NCBI RefSeq assembly: GCF_910592395.1
Contig: NC_088308.1
Coordinates: 62,001-126,000, forward strand
Length of the DNA stretch: 64,000 nt
Direction of reading: 5' to 3'
Source of the DNA: Lineus longissimus
Taxonomy: Eukaryota; Nemertea; Pilidiophora; Heteronemertea; Lineidae
Shown here one piece after another: positions 32,737 to 63,128 of the stretch; the stretch's first letter is position 1; each line of letters opens with the position of its first letter. Made by a program: the position numbers and the translations under genes. Under the pieces are notes generated by a model. It did not search any database and was not told the DNA's origin. It was given only the letters and a program-made list of their open reading frames with translations.

Positions 32737-35700
32737 TTATAAAACATGAAGCACTTCAATGCTGTACATGCCGACTCCCTTCTTCTGGGGTATATCACAC
32801 TGCTCTTTCAGCTGTGACAGCAAGGCGTCCAGGCTGACCAGCTCATCATGGAGGCTCACCTATAACACGAAAAAGCCAAATCAAATACTGAACACTAACA
32901 CAAGAAAAGGCAAAGGCCAAACATTTCAAGTATGATTTGTGAGCCAACAACTCCCAGAGTGTTAATCTTTACAACATACTTCTCTTATAATTCATATCAT
33001 TCTTCTGTCACTGTGTCAAAGATCTCATGACACTCACTCAGGAACAACTGTGGGGTGCATATAGGATATGCTGGTCTGTAACAATTCTTGAGTATTCATG
33101 CACTACCAACACAAAAAGGTGCAATCAAGTTTTAGTTGAGAATCATCAAAAATGGTTGAACTTTTACAAGTACCTGAGCACTGACTGTTTCATGCATCTT
33201 GACAAGTGTTGTATGGGCGTCAGCTGACAAGACAAGTTGAGTGAAGTGTGCGTCCAAGAGGAGATTAATCCAGTCAACAACCTTTAAACGGCAAAACAAG
33301 TTTGAAAAGGACAGACATGTACCGTCACGTGACCTTAGGATCCCAATCCGCAGAGGACTTGGATGTCATACAAGGGTATCACAGTCAGCTAAGTCAAAAA
33401 GATGAGGTCCATATGTCATTTGCCTCCAGCATCCAATATAACATCATAGAGAATTTGGTCAAGCAAGATGTCATGATAGGCAATTCTTGCTTGAACCCGT
33501 CAACAGCTGGTCAAGGTAAACTGAGTGATGAAGGTTTTCCAAAGATTTTCAATGAGACAGAAGCACAGAGTAAATGGTCATCAGCAGATTACAGAATTCG
33601 ATAGAACAAGACTCACCTGAAATCTCGAGAGATGTAATTCTGATTCATTCTTGAACAATTTTGAACCGCTGAGTAGAATGTAAAGGTACCTCAATAACAT
33701 CTGAAATAATCATTATATGACAGATTACAACTAAGGTCACAAACAGTGTCGAGCGAAAATCTAATACTCAAGTTATCTGAAAGCTTTTCATTGATGCGTT
33801 TCTTTGTGAAGTTATATAGAGATGACCTTTCCATCTCTTAGTGATTATCTAAGTACTTGTATGACAGCACTGATCACTGTGCCTAAACAAGCGGTGCCAA
33901 CTTGGCCCAGTGACCTTGATAACCTACCAAAACATACTGGAAGTCCATTTTTCTGAGATATTCCACCAAAAACACATCGCTGTAGGGTTGTGATAAAACC
34001 TTGTCACTGTATCAGCATTAAGGTTTCTAACAGAACTTTGTACGAACACTGGACACAAAAGCTCCTGGACAAGTTGATTCTCAGGAGATATGATTCTGTA
34101 CTCACCTGTACTGACATCATGGTGAGGAAAGTAAGAAATGGCATGATACTGACTATAGATCGACTGTGTGTGGTGAAGAGGACTTGGGAAAAATTCTACT
34201 TATATAAAAAAAGGACTGATTTCAAAGGATACATCTTAGCCACCAGATCTGGGTCTTCCAGCCCGCTGTCTTTCACCTCAGATTTGTCATCTCGGTTCAA
34301 CCTGCAAGAACAATGAAACTATTGACCTGTTGATAAAATGTTACAGCAGACATTCGTGGATTTCAGAAAGCTCAAAATTGGTTACTCCTACCTCAAGTAA
34401 CATTCGAGAGCCTTGACGAGGAGAGATTCTGGCAGGTCGTGGATGTTCTCTATCACAGTGTGAACAACACTGGCATTGGCACGTTTGATGATGGCAGTAC
34501 ATATCTCATCTATCATGCTGTAACATGAACACAACAGATCAGAAATTAAGAAGAGGAACACACCAGACTTGAACAACAGAATGTCAGGTGTATGAGGTTG
34601 ATTCCCTGACTTGGGTTTACAACAAAGCAGCTTCACTGAGTAACCCACTGGAAACCCTCCCCACAGAATGACTCAAGCCCTGGTTTATATCTGCCCAGCA
34701 GAACCTGCATGGCTTTGCTTACACTCACCTTGATGGCACAAGTTTACACTCAACCAGCTCAATAATCTGCTTCGACGGCCAAAGATCTTTCCCTTGAATG
34801 CAATACTGCCAAATCTCAACTGCACTGTTCATCACTTCCATGCTGTGGGTGGCATCGTCTTTTGAGATTTTCGTTAAAAATCTCTTCAAAGCATTAGTAA
34901 ACTTCTTTGAATTGTTGGCCTGAAATCAACATATTGTAACTGTGAGAGCTGGATTGAGAAATTTCACTTGTAAGAAATAAGTTCTACCAGTAGATGTTTT
35001 CTATACTTCATTGGCAATTTTGAGATTACACAATATTAAGTTCCTGAGAAGGACCAGCATCCTATCCAGGGGGAGTGATACTCCAAGCCACTCAATGATA
35101 AGCTCCAGTCCGGTCGTGGCTCATGCAATAGCCCCTAAATCTGCCTTCCATGATAAGGCATAGACCTTTGTGAAACTCATGTTACTTTTCTACAGAACAA
35201 ATGAAACCAATCATAATGATTGTCCTCACATACCTTTGAAGCATTTTTCAGATCTATCATAATTTGTGAGATCTCGCTGGAACCAGACGAACCTACCTGA
35301 AACAAGACTCAACAACTACATAACCTGAAATGCTACTGAATTATATGTGTGTTCTCAACACAGGAAAAAACAGACCTTGTTGATAACCATCTAATATTCT
35401 CACAGTCATAACATTTTATACCCTCCTCCACCTCACATTGTAAATGTGCCACTGCTACAGTGCTCACATGGGACAACAAAAGACTCAACACTTTTCAGAT
35501 TGGCAGAAACTCAGACAGTGACAGCGCTGCCAAACAGTATTCATACGGCTTACCTCTGTTTCTAAGTTCCAACTTGACAGTGCTGGTTGCTGTGAGCTCA
35601 CCTCTAGGGTCTTATTCACCGAGTCTGTGAAGCTTCCCAGAGCAGCCGAGAGTGTTGATGGAGTGATCTCCAAGTGGTACTGATAAACAGACTTCCCACA

Positions 35701-38077
35701 GGGCATCAGCAGTGAATTCTTATGTTTATATAGCTAGAAATAAGAAGCAGAAATGCACAGTGGTCAAATTAAATGTCAACGAGGCCACCAATAATGAAAA
35801 GTACACACAACCACTGGATCAACCTCTTACACGAATCAAAATGAGTAACAAACGAGTAAAGATGAAAATATCAATGATTTGTTTTACGTCACAAACTTGC
35901 ACCATTTCAATCAGGTATGACATTGGAAACTTGAACCCATTAGATCAAATATGACAAGTATGACAGAGCCCCCCCCCCCAACCAGGATTCTCTATTCACG
36001 CCTCTGGTTCACCTTATGTGTTTGACAGTCTTCAGGGTAGCCTTTCCATGCCAATAATGTGCCATATTTAGTGTCCCATATCCCAATGCCTTTTTCAGCG
36101 TCCTTCGAATGATAGGCAGACAGGGCTATATGGGTCGAGTCTATCCCTATCATAGAAGTGTTGTTGGTGATGTTTGGGATATGTTGAAGTATCCTAGCCT
36201 GGTCTATGTTGTCAGTTATGGGAAGTGACTGGAGACAACCATCAGACCCTGCAAGTAGAAGACAAAAGAGATAATACCAAGTTAGTTACACCTGTTAAAT
36301 TCATCAACATTTTTACAGAACTTTTCCTGAAGCAAAATGCACTTAAATGTTTTTTCAAGGGCAGACTATAATGACTAAAATCTACTTGGGCAGGGTCTCC
36401 TCCCTTTTGTGCCAATCCCAACACTGAAAGTGGTGAGATCTTACATAGAAATAATAAGTTTGTTCTCTTCTCCAGACATTGTTCACATGTCGCCAACAGA
36501 ATGTGGCCACTTCTTTCTAAGGTCACTGTCCTCTCCTCCGTATATGTTTCTCCAACTTTGCGATTAACCACAACTTCGACTGTTGAATCCTGGAACGAAA
36601 GGAGACAAATAGTTAATGTTTCAACGCTGACAAGAGTATACATGCCTTAACAAGGCCTTTCATTAGTGAACATCTACCCACTACTCATCATAGATGACAG
36701 GTTAAGCACACTTTTTTTTCATCATACACTGGTACTGACCACTTACTCTTCAGACGGGGTATAGACTTACCACTTTTTTATGAACGGTGCTAACATAAGC
36801 ATATTTTCCTGCCGTTGTCAAGGCACAGTAGACGAGTCCATCACGAGGTGTTGTGCTCAGTTGCTCAACATCACCTAACGAAGACACAGATCCATTTTGA
36901 TACACAACAGCCACATCTTGACCTTTGTTGGACAGGATGCGATGAACTGGAGAAGATGCCTGAAGAAAAAAGCAATAATATGAGCAATATCACATGACAT
37001 TGGTTCCCTTGAAAGACTCTTGGATGTCAACTCTTTCAGCTCAACATGTGAATCTGTAACAGAACGAATCATTTCATTGCCAGACCAAACGGGTACTTTT
37101 TGCCCAAGATCTACAACAATCCAACAGATGTCGTGTTGAGAGTTCTTTGGGAGACAGCAGTCAATAATGCTGATCACATGAGACCAACATCACCATGTTC
37201 AGGTGCGTAGGTCATGAGCAACAGGGCTTTAGGGATCAGAAAAAAATCCAAAATGGCATCAAGATTCGGCATTTTATGTCATTGTCAATATTTGGATAAA
37301 CCCAACTACTTACATGAAACTTTTTACATTTTTCTAATGTCGTATCCTTGGAGAACACCCTGATCGACTTGTCATTCTGAACCGTGACATATTCTGATGT
37401 TGAGGGTCCCAGGACTGCAGGACAGGTTACACTGCTTCCATGCTTTATTGACCAATTATGAACAATCTTCTTGTCTGCAGACTGAAGCACAAGGAAGGAG
37501 AAACAAGAATGAACTAAGATGAGCGGTCATCCTAAACAGCGCCCACCAGGTTTAAAGTCAGGTATAAAGTCATCAAAATAAAATTTAGTAGCCATAAACG
37601 AAATAAGAAATAAGTAGGCTGCACAATAAAACACACTTCATCATTCATGAGATTTCAAGACATTTGGCTGCAAGATAAGGGATATACCGTCTAAAATCAC
37701 AAGGCTCCTGTTGTATTCAGACCTCTCATTTCCTCCAAGTCAAATCCAACATGACCGCCGACTGACTGGGTGGTGGACGCTGGTACATTTTAGACATGTT
37801 AGACAACAACTCGCTAATCCAGCACACATGTCCGCAGTGCACGAAATGTACAGTCGCAATGTACATAGCGTACCACGTCGGGCACGTGTGAAAAACTCAT
37901 GAAGATTGTAAGACGACAGACAAATGGCATTGCAAAGCTTACATTGACTAACAAAACACTTCTTGTTCTACACGAAATTATGACATAATCATCATCATAA
38001 GCAGTTTCAATCCCCACTAAATCGGTCACTTTTGAAGAAAATTGGCAAAAATTCACACTTCCGCTGATCGCTGCCAT
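32737..38077 (-). CDS. NOL11: Nucleolar protein 11 (NOL11), complete
   Basis: Fourteen minus-strand exons join in phase: 38077-37943, 37481-37314, 36959-36771, 36589-36445, 36248-36013, 35733-35554, 35296-35234, 34919-34729, 34517-34392, 34301-34233, 34006-33928, 33700-33617, 33281-33174, 32859-32737 (TAA). The product is 631 residues against 719 in human. NOL11 is a t-UTP/SSU processome component needed for rDNA transcription and 18S rRNA processing in the nucleolus; it partners UTP4 (Cirhin). Matches include NWSIKHGSSVTCPAV early, WSDGCLQSLPIT in the middle, DLPESLLVKALECYL, VVDWINLLLDAHFTQLV and the C-terminal GMYSIEVLHVL. The N-terminal two thirds should fold as a beta-propeller-like domain and the rest as helices. 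The ATG is the first in frame and lies 314 bp from the divergent SMG1 start. Exon 10 ends at a weaker GTATCC donor. Intron 1 holds a truncated MITE copy. Confidence 0.93.
37525..37835. mobile_element. Right-truncated copy of the 453-bp inverted-repeat element
   Basis: The left terminus GGTCATCCTAAACAG (37525-37539) and internal blocks (CACCAGGTTTAAAGTCA, CAAGGCTCCTGTTGTAT-like, GGTGGTGGACGCTGGTA, ACAACAACTCGCTAATC) match the copy at 3211-3663 in order. The right inverted end is missing. It lies in NOL11 intron 1, close to the shared promoter. Confidence 0.75.
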
Positions 38078-38391
38078 GCCTGCACCGCAACCAGTCCATT
38101 GGATAATAACTGTTTATTTATTATTGCGCAATCAAAAATGGTAATAAAAATTACTTTTGGAGGATTAAATGATATTATTATTGTGAACAAGTAGTAAATT
38201 AACGTATGTTCTAGTTCAAACTTATTTATAATTAAAATAAGTAGTATTATCCAATGGTTACAGGTCCTTGATTCGCGTCCGATTGATTCATAACCTTGAA
38301 CTACGTTTGCCAAATTTTAAGAAAATGCGTCGATTTTTTAAACGATTTATGGCAATAATTCACTTATTCTGAAAAAATTAACTTCAGTTAA
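38078..38391. promoter_or_regulatory. Shared 314-bp divergent promoter region of NOL11 and SMG1
   Basis: The two start codons face apart with only 314 bp between them, leaving room for both 5' UTRs and one bidirectional promoter. CCAAT-box sequences occur in each orientation (ATTGG at 38098-38102, CCAAT at 38251-38255). No convincing TATA box is placed for either gene. The region is AT-rich, with no CpG-island look. Promoter function is inferred from the arrangement. Confidence 0.6.
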
Positions 38392-57563
<19,172 letters not shown>

Positions 57564-57629
57564 TAGATAGCATGTTTCAGGTACCAGTTAACTATTGTCA
57601 ATGCAAGTTTTATGCCTTCAATACTAAAC

Positions 57630-57719
57630 ATTAGACTCGCCAAAGAGTCTACATGGATCCATCGACTGCGCACCATGTCACCGCTCGGTCTCAACATCAA
57701 GGACAACACGTCCTGGTAA
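57630..57719 (+). pseudogene. Relic of a Penelope-like element (GIY-YIG C-terminal end)
   Basis: A short frame ending in TAA (57717-57719) reads LAKESTWIHRLRTMSPLGLN followed by IKDNTSW. The pattern E..WI..L.T..P.GLN is typical of the C-terminus of the GIY-YIG endonuclease region in Penelope-like retroelements. It lies 90 bp after the last SMG1 exon found. Nothing upstream of it was recognisable. Confidence 0.55.
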
Positions 57720-58630
57720 TAGGAAACCTACACTTGCTAGCGTATCTACTAGTACCAGTCAGATTGGTCTTTTTTTAATCAAATTTTCTTTTGCAAATTC
57801 ATCTATTAGTCTTTGTGGGATTTGAAAACAAAAAATTTCGAGAAAAATTGTGGGGGTCTTAATCAATTCCTAAAAGAAGGTGGTGAAAAAAAATTTGAAT
57901 CTCGAAAAATTGTGAGGCGAGAAAAAATTTAAATTTTTTTTCAAAAATAAAATTTGTGGGGTCTGAAAAACAAATTTTTTTTTTCAAGAAAATAATTTCA
58001 AAAATTCAAAAAAACTTCAAAATTTCAAATAAATTTTTTTGGAAATTTTGAAATTATTTTCTTGAAATTTGATACGAAATCCAGAATAAAGGAGTTTTTG
58101 GCAAATTTTGAGATGTCGCTTAAAAAATAGATATTTTTTGTCTGTTGGACGTCCTTTGGATGGGCCAGCTACAGTGCAGGTCCAAAAGAGGTAAAAAAGA
58201 ACTTGTCAGAAAGAACCACGAAGTGTCAGTCAGATAGGAGGACAGGATTGTACCATAGAACTGACGATTTGAGTGATGTGTCTTGTGGTGTCATCTATAG
58301 CTTGATGCAGGGCACTCTCATTGTCCAAGGGGACAAACCCATAAAAACCTATTGATGTGACCATTCACTGGAAAGGTGACACTGCTCACTCTTAGTTGGT
58401 GTCTATTATGTTGTGATTGTAACAAATAATACAACATTCTCATAAATCTAGCCCAAGTCATGAAATATTCAGGCAAAATAGTTCACTTGATGCATTATAA
58501 TTTGCCTTACAATGTTCATTGAAGACAGCTAATTAATTTAGCAGCTGATTCCCTGAATGACTCCAATTAAGATGCATGTGTGAGAACCCAACAGAATTCA
58601 CGCTACAAGCATATCACCAGTATTCATTCT
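57720..58630. other. AT-rich low-complexity sequence with an inverted repeat
   Basis: Poly-A and poly-T mixtures fill 57770-58130. A perfect 19-bp inverted repeat (CAAGAAAATAATTTCAAAA at 57985-58003 and its complement at 58046-58064) is included. No SMG1 exon was seen. Confidence 0.6.
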
Positions 58631-59552
58631 CCCCAAGCTCTCATCACATTCTGTAGCCAAGTCACGCTTTGATGGTTGAGCAATTACCTGGTTTGTTATC
58701 TAGGTGACGGCCATGCCCCAGCAGAGGTTCAACTCCCCAAGCTCTCATCACATTCTCTAGCCAAGTCACGCTTTGATGGTTGAGCAATTACCTGGTTTGT
58801 TATCTAGGTGACGGCCATGCCCCAGCAGAGGTTCAACTCCCCAAGCTCTCATCACATTCTCTAGCCAAGTCACGCTTTGATGGTTGAGCAATTACCTGGT
58901 TTGTTATCTAGGTGACGGCCATGCCCCAGCGGAGGTTCAACTCCCCAAGCTCTCATCACATTCTATAGCCAAGTCACGCTTTGATGGTTGAGCAATTACC
59001 TGGTTTGTTATCTAGGTGACGGCCATGCCCCAGCGGAGGTTCAACTCCCCAAGCTCTCATCACATTCTATAGCCAAGTCACACTTTGATGGTTGAGCAAT
59101 TACCTGGTTTGTTATCTAGGTGACGGCCATGCCCCAGCAGAGGTTCAACTCCCCAAGCTCTCATCACATTCTATGGCCAAATCATGCTTAGATAGTCGAC
59201 CTGGTTTGTTATCTAGGTGACGGCCATGCTCCAGCAGAGGTTCAACTCCCCAAGCTCTCATCACATTCTGTAGCCAAATCACGCTTTGATAGTTGAGCAA
59301 TTACCTGGTTTGTTATCTAGGTGACGGCCATGCTCCAGCAGAGGTTCAACTCCCCAAGCTCCCATCACATTCTGTAGCCAAGTCACGCTTTGATAGTTGA
59401 GCAATTACCTGGTTTGTTATCTAGGTGACGGCCATGCCCCAGCAGAGGTTCAACTCCCCAAGCTCTCATCACATTCTCTAGCCAAATCATGCTTAGATGG
59501 TCGACCTGGTTTGTAATCTAGGTGACTGCCATACCCCAGCAGAGGTTCAACT
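58631..59552. repeat. 104-bp minisatellite, about nine copies
   Basis: Units start CCCCAAGCTCTCATCACATT and end with GCCCCAGCAGAGGTTCAACT. Copy starts at 58631, 58735 and 58839 fix the period at 104. Two later copies share a 13-base deletion around ATGGTCGACCTGG or ATAGTCGACCTGG, pointing to rounds of unequal exchange. Confidence 0.92.
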
Positions 59553-61566
59553 CAACATCGTCCAATGCTGGCAGATCGATAGAAAAAAACACTCATCAAC
59601 CGCATGTGGTGGAACAAAATTGCACACGAGTCACTTTTGTGATTTATAGAGAGGAGGCCAGTAACTGTCCAGTAACATCTTTATCTTAGCATTGCTGCAT
59701 ATCCATCAACATGCCCTGTGAGCAATGTCTGACAGTTACCACCTCTTGAGTGCTGATAACAAGCTAAAAATGATGACCGAAGATGAAAGATCAGTATTTC
59801 ATGTGATATTAAAAAGGATGAGATAAAGGAATTTTGAATGATAGATGCTTGTTGATTCCTTCTGCTGAATATTGGTTCATTTACTGCCTTTGATAAATGA
59901 CTGAGATTTAAAAAAATGCTATTAAGGTAATTTCATTGATGAGGCTGGTCGAATTTCTTGGGAGACAAATGTAATGTTGCCCCCTGCAAATGGCCGTATT
60001 TCAGAAAACTAAGCCAAATTTCTGGTGGCGCGGTTGGCCTAGATTTTCAGATTTGTGAAGCCCGTACAGTGACACCATTTGGCAGGTCGAATGACATGAA
60101 TGACTCTATGATTATAAGTCTAGCTGCCTTTAGAGATCAACAGTGTCCAAGGTATGGCCCTCAGTGTCTGTTCACGGCTGGTTGATGCTGCCTGCTGTGT
60201 TTTGTATAAATGGGTCTTATGGCAATGTCACAATAGAACACAAAGTACAAATAATAAACAACACACACAGTGAGTGAGCCAATTGTCACAAACAGTATTT
60301 AGAAATGTGACTAATCCTATGTGAGTGAGCCATGTCAATTTCTAATAACTTGGTCATCAGCAGAAGAAAGGATCAGGATTAACCCTTGGTCTCTTGACTG
60401 ATAAAGAGGAAAATTGTATAGCACTTCATAGGCCTACTATACCACAGCCTCAAAGCACTTTACATCCTTTCCCAGCCTAATCTGGGAACCTTTCAATAGA
60501 AATCTAGCGCGCACATGCTGTGCTGCTCTTGGCTATATGAGGCCAGTTGAAAGTGAACCGACTGGTCCTGACTGGGCTTGGAACCCGGTAATTCTTGGAA
60601 CCCACATCCTTTCGACCGCAAGTCAGTTGTTTTTCCATTAAATGCTTATGAATCAAGCTGTACAGCATGCCTACTGAGAACCTAGCTTCTCTTACCTGAA
60701 CAACACCCTTCACTACCTTCATTGCCCTCATGTTAGACATACCAACCTGACTTAAAGTGTCTAATAGAATCAATCATTGGAGCCAGAGTTACATAACATG
60801 TTAGCTACCTGAATCCCTTCTGGGGCCCGGGAGATATAGGATTCCCCTCAATGAAGCTTGTATGCAGAGTATGGGCCCTATTCGATGGCTTGTAAGAATT
60901 GAATCACTCTATGCAGAATTCATGATATGGATATATTTATTGAATTCCTAAAGTTCCTTTCAGTTGGTTGAGCTTCAGACTTGAAATTCTTTGGGCCATA
61001 TATTGCATGTACTGCACTCTCAGACAGGCTTTTCCCATCGGTCATTTTGAGTGAAACAAGTTCTCAAACAGACATGGCTGTGAACTAAAGGGTTAACAGT
61101 AGCAACAGCTTTATTATTGGTTAATGGTGACTTGCTCAGTTGTCATGATAAATAGTCTATTCGAAGCTTTCATGATGATAGATGACTGGAGCGCCTGCTC
61201 ATACAGACATGTTTTCATTGAGAATTCATCATAATTGTATCAAAATCCTCCATAGTCGGTCATGGTATGTGTGTGACACTATTAGATGCCCTAGTGGTGT
61301 ATTCAATGGGTTATTTGACATTGATTAACACCTGCTTTAGCTGTGGATATTAGCTCAGGGATATTGGTCTCGGAATAATAAAAAAAATTTTTTTTTGTAT
61401 CATGTTTGAATAACCCTGCCTGAGAGGCTAATATCAGAAGTCAATGTCATTGAACTGGGAATCTATGTTTTTGATCCAAGAGTCCATTATTGTGTTACAT
61501 TCTTGCTTACAGTGCTTGTGAGTATCGAGTAGGAGCGCTGCATAGTTTCTCTTATTACTGCTTGAA
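59553..61566. other. Non-coding stretch between minisatellites
   Basis: I searched for the missing SMG1 exons (after the TGVE junction, the large insertion, FATC) and saw none. Around 60450-60620 the minus strand reads GGGTTCCAAGCCC, one base from a tRNA-like B box, in a segment that may be a SINE-like dispersed repeat. I could not define it further. Confidence 0.45.
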
Positions 61567-61569
61567 ACA

Positions 61570-62695
61570 AAGTCCACTTGGTGTGGAAGCTGATGACACC
61601 ACAATCATTACAGTTGAAGATTATCAAGTCCACTTGGTGTGGAAGCTGATGACACCACAATCATTACAGTTGAAGATTATCAAGTCCACTTGGTGTGGAA
61701 GCTGATGACACCACAATCATTACAGTTGAAGATTATCAAGTCCACTTGGTGTGGAAGCTGATGACGCCACAATCATTACAGTTGAAGATTATCAAGTCCA
61801 CTTGGTGTGGAAGCTGATGACACCACAATCATTACAGTTGAAGATTATCAAGTCCACTTGGTGTGGAAGCTGATGACACCACAATCATTACAGTTGAAGA
61901 TTATCAAGTCCACTTGGTGTGGAAGCTGATGACACCACAATCATTACAGTTGAAGATTATCAAGTCCACTTGGTGTGGAAGCTGATGACGCCACAATCAT
62001 TACAGTTGAAGATTATCAAGTCCACTTGGTGTGGAAGCTGATGACACCACAATCATTACAGTTGAAGATTATCAAGTCCACTTGGTGTGGAAGCTGATGA
62101 CACCACAATCATTACAGTTGAAGATTATCAAGTCCACTTGGTGTGGAAGCTGATGACACCACAATCATTACAGTTGAAGATTATCAAGTCCACTTGGTGT
62201 GGAAGCTGATGACACCATAATCATTACAGTTGAAGATTATCAAGTCCACTTGGTGTGGAAGCTGATGACACGACAATCATTACAGTTGAAGATTATCAAG
62301 TCCACTTGGTGTGGAAGCTGATGACACCACAATCATTACAGTTGAAGATTATCAAGTCCACTTGGTGTGGAAGCTGATGACACGACAATCATTACAGTTG
62401 AAGATTATCAAGTCCACTTGGTGTGGAAGTTGATGACACCACAATCATTACAGTTGAAGATTATCAAGTCCACTTGGTGTGGAAGCTGATGACACGACAA
62501 TCATTACAGTTGAAGATTATCAAGTCCACTTGGTGTGGAAGCTGATGACACGACAATCATTACAGTTGAAGATTATCAAGTCCACTTGGTGTGGAAGCTG
62601 ATGACACCACAATCATTACAGTTGAAGATTATCAAGTCCACTTGGTGTGGAAGCTGATGACACCACAATCATTACAGTTGAAGATTATCAAGAAG
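61570..62695. repeat. 56-bp minisatellite, about 20 copies
   Basis: The unit begins AAGTCCACTTGGTGTGGAAG and ends GTTGAAGATTATC, with starts at 61570 and 61626. Variants at one site (CACCAC, CGCCAC, CACGAC) are scattered among the copies. A 56-bp period shifts frame every copy, so it is not coding. Confidence 0.95.
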
Positions 62696-62874
62696 TAAAG
62701 CAGTTACAATTGAGTTTGATTATTTTTTCATATAAACTCTAACAGGAGTAGAAAGGTCATGGATTCTCGACTAGACTAACCTAAATGACAGCTCTACAAG
62801 TATCCATGATGACTGCCTATAATGTATGATTAAACATCACCCAGACATACACCACTGTGTTATTCCCCTGTACA

Positions 62875-62880
62875 TTTATT
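62875..62880 (-). terminator. Poly(A) signal AATAAA of the GPCR gene
   Basis: The plus strand reads TTTATT, giving AATAAA on the minus strand about 250 bp after the GPCR stop. It is the only canonical signal I noted there. Confidence 0.55.
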
Positions 62881-63128
62881 ATTAATTCAATTGGGGAAAA
62901 TAGATTTTACTGGAGCACTGAATATCCACTTACAACTAATGAACCAGATATTTTTATCAAATATGTGAGTGGGATTTACACGCTGGGTGTTGGTTGGCCC
63001 CTAGATATGCATCAAAGGCTCGACTGATTTCCATAACTCTTTTTTCAATGCAAGCCATAACATAACCAGTGATGTGAGACATGAAGAAAGATCAAATCAC
63101 ACTACACAGACACGAAGTTTGAAGAGAT

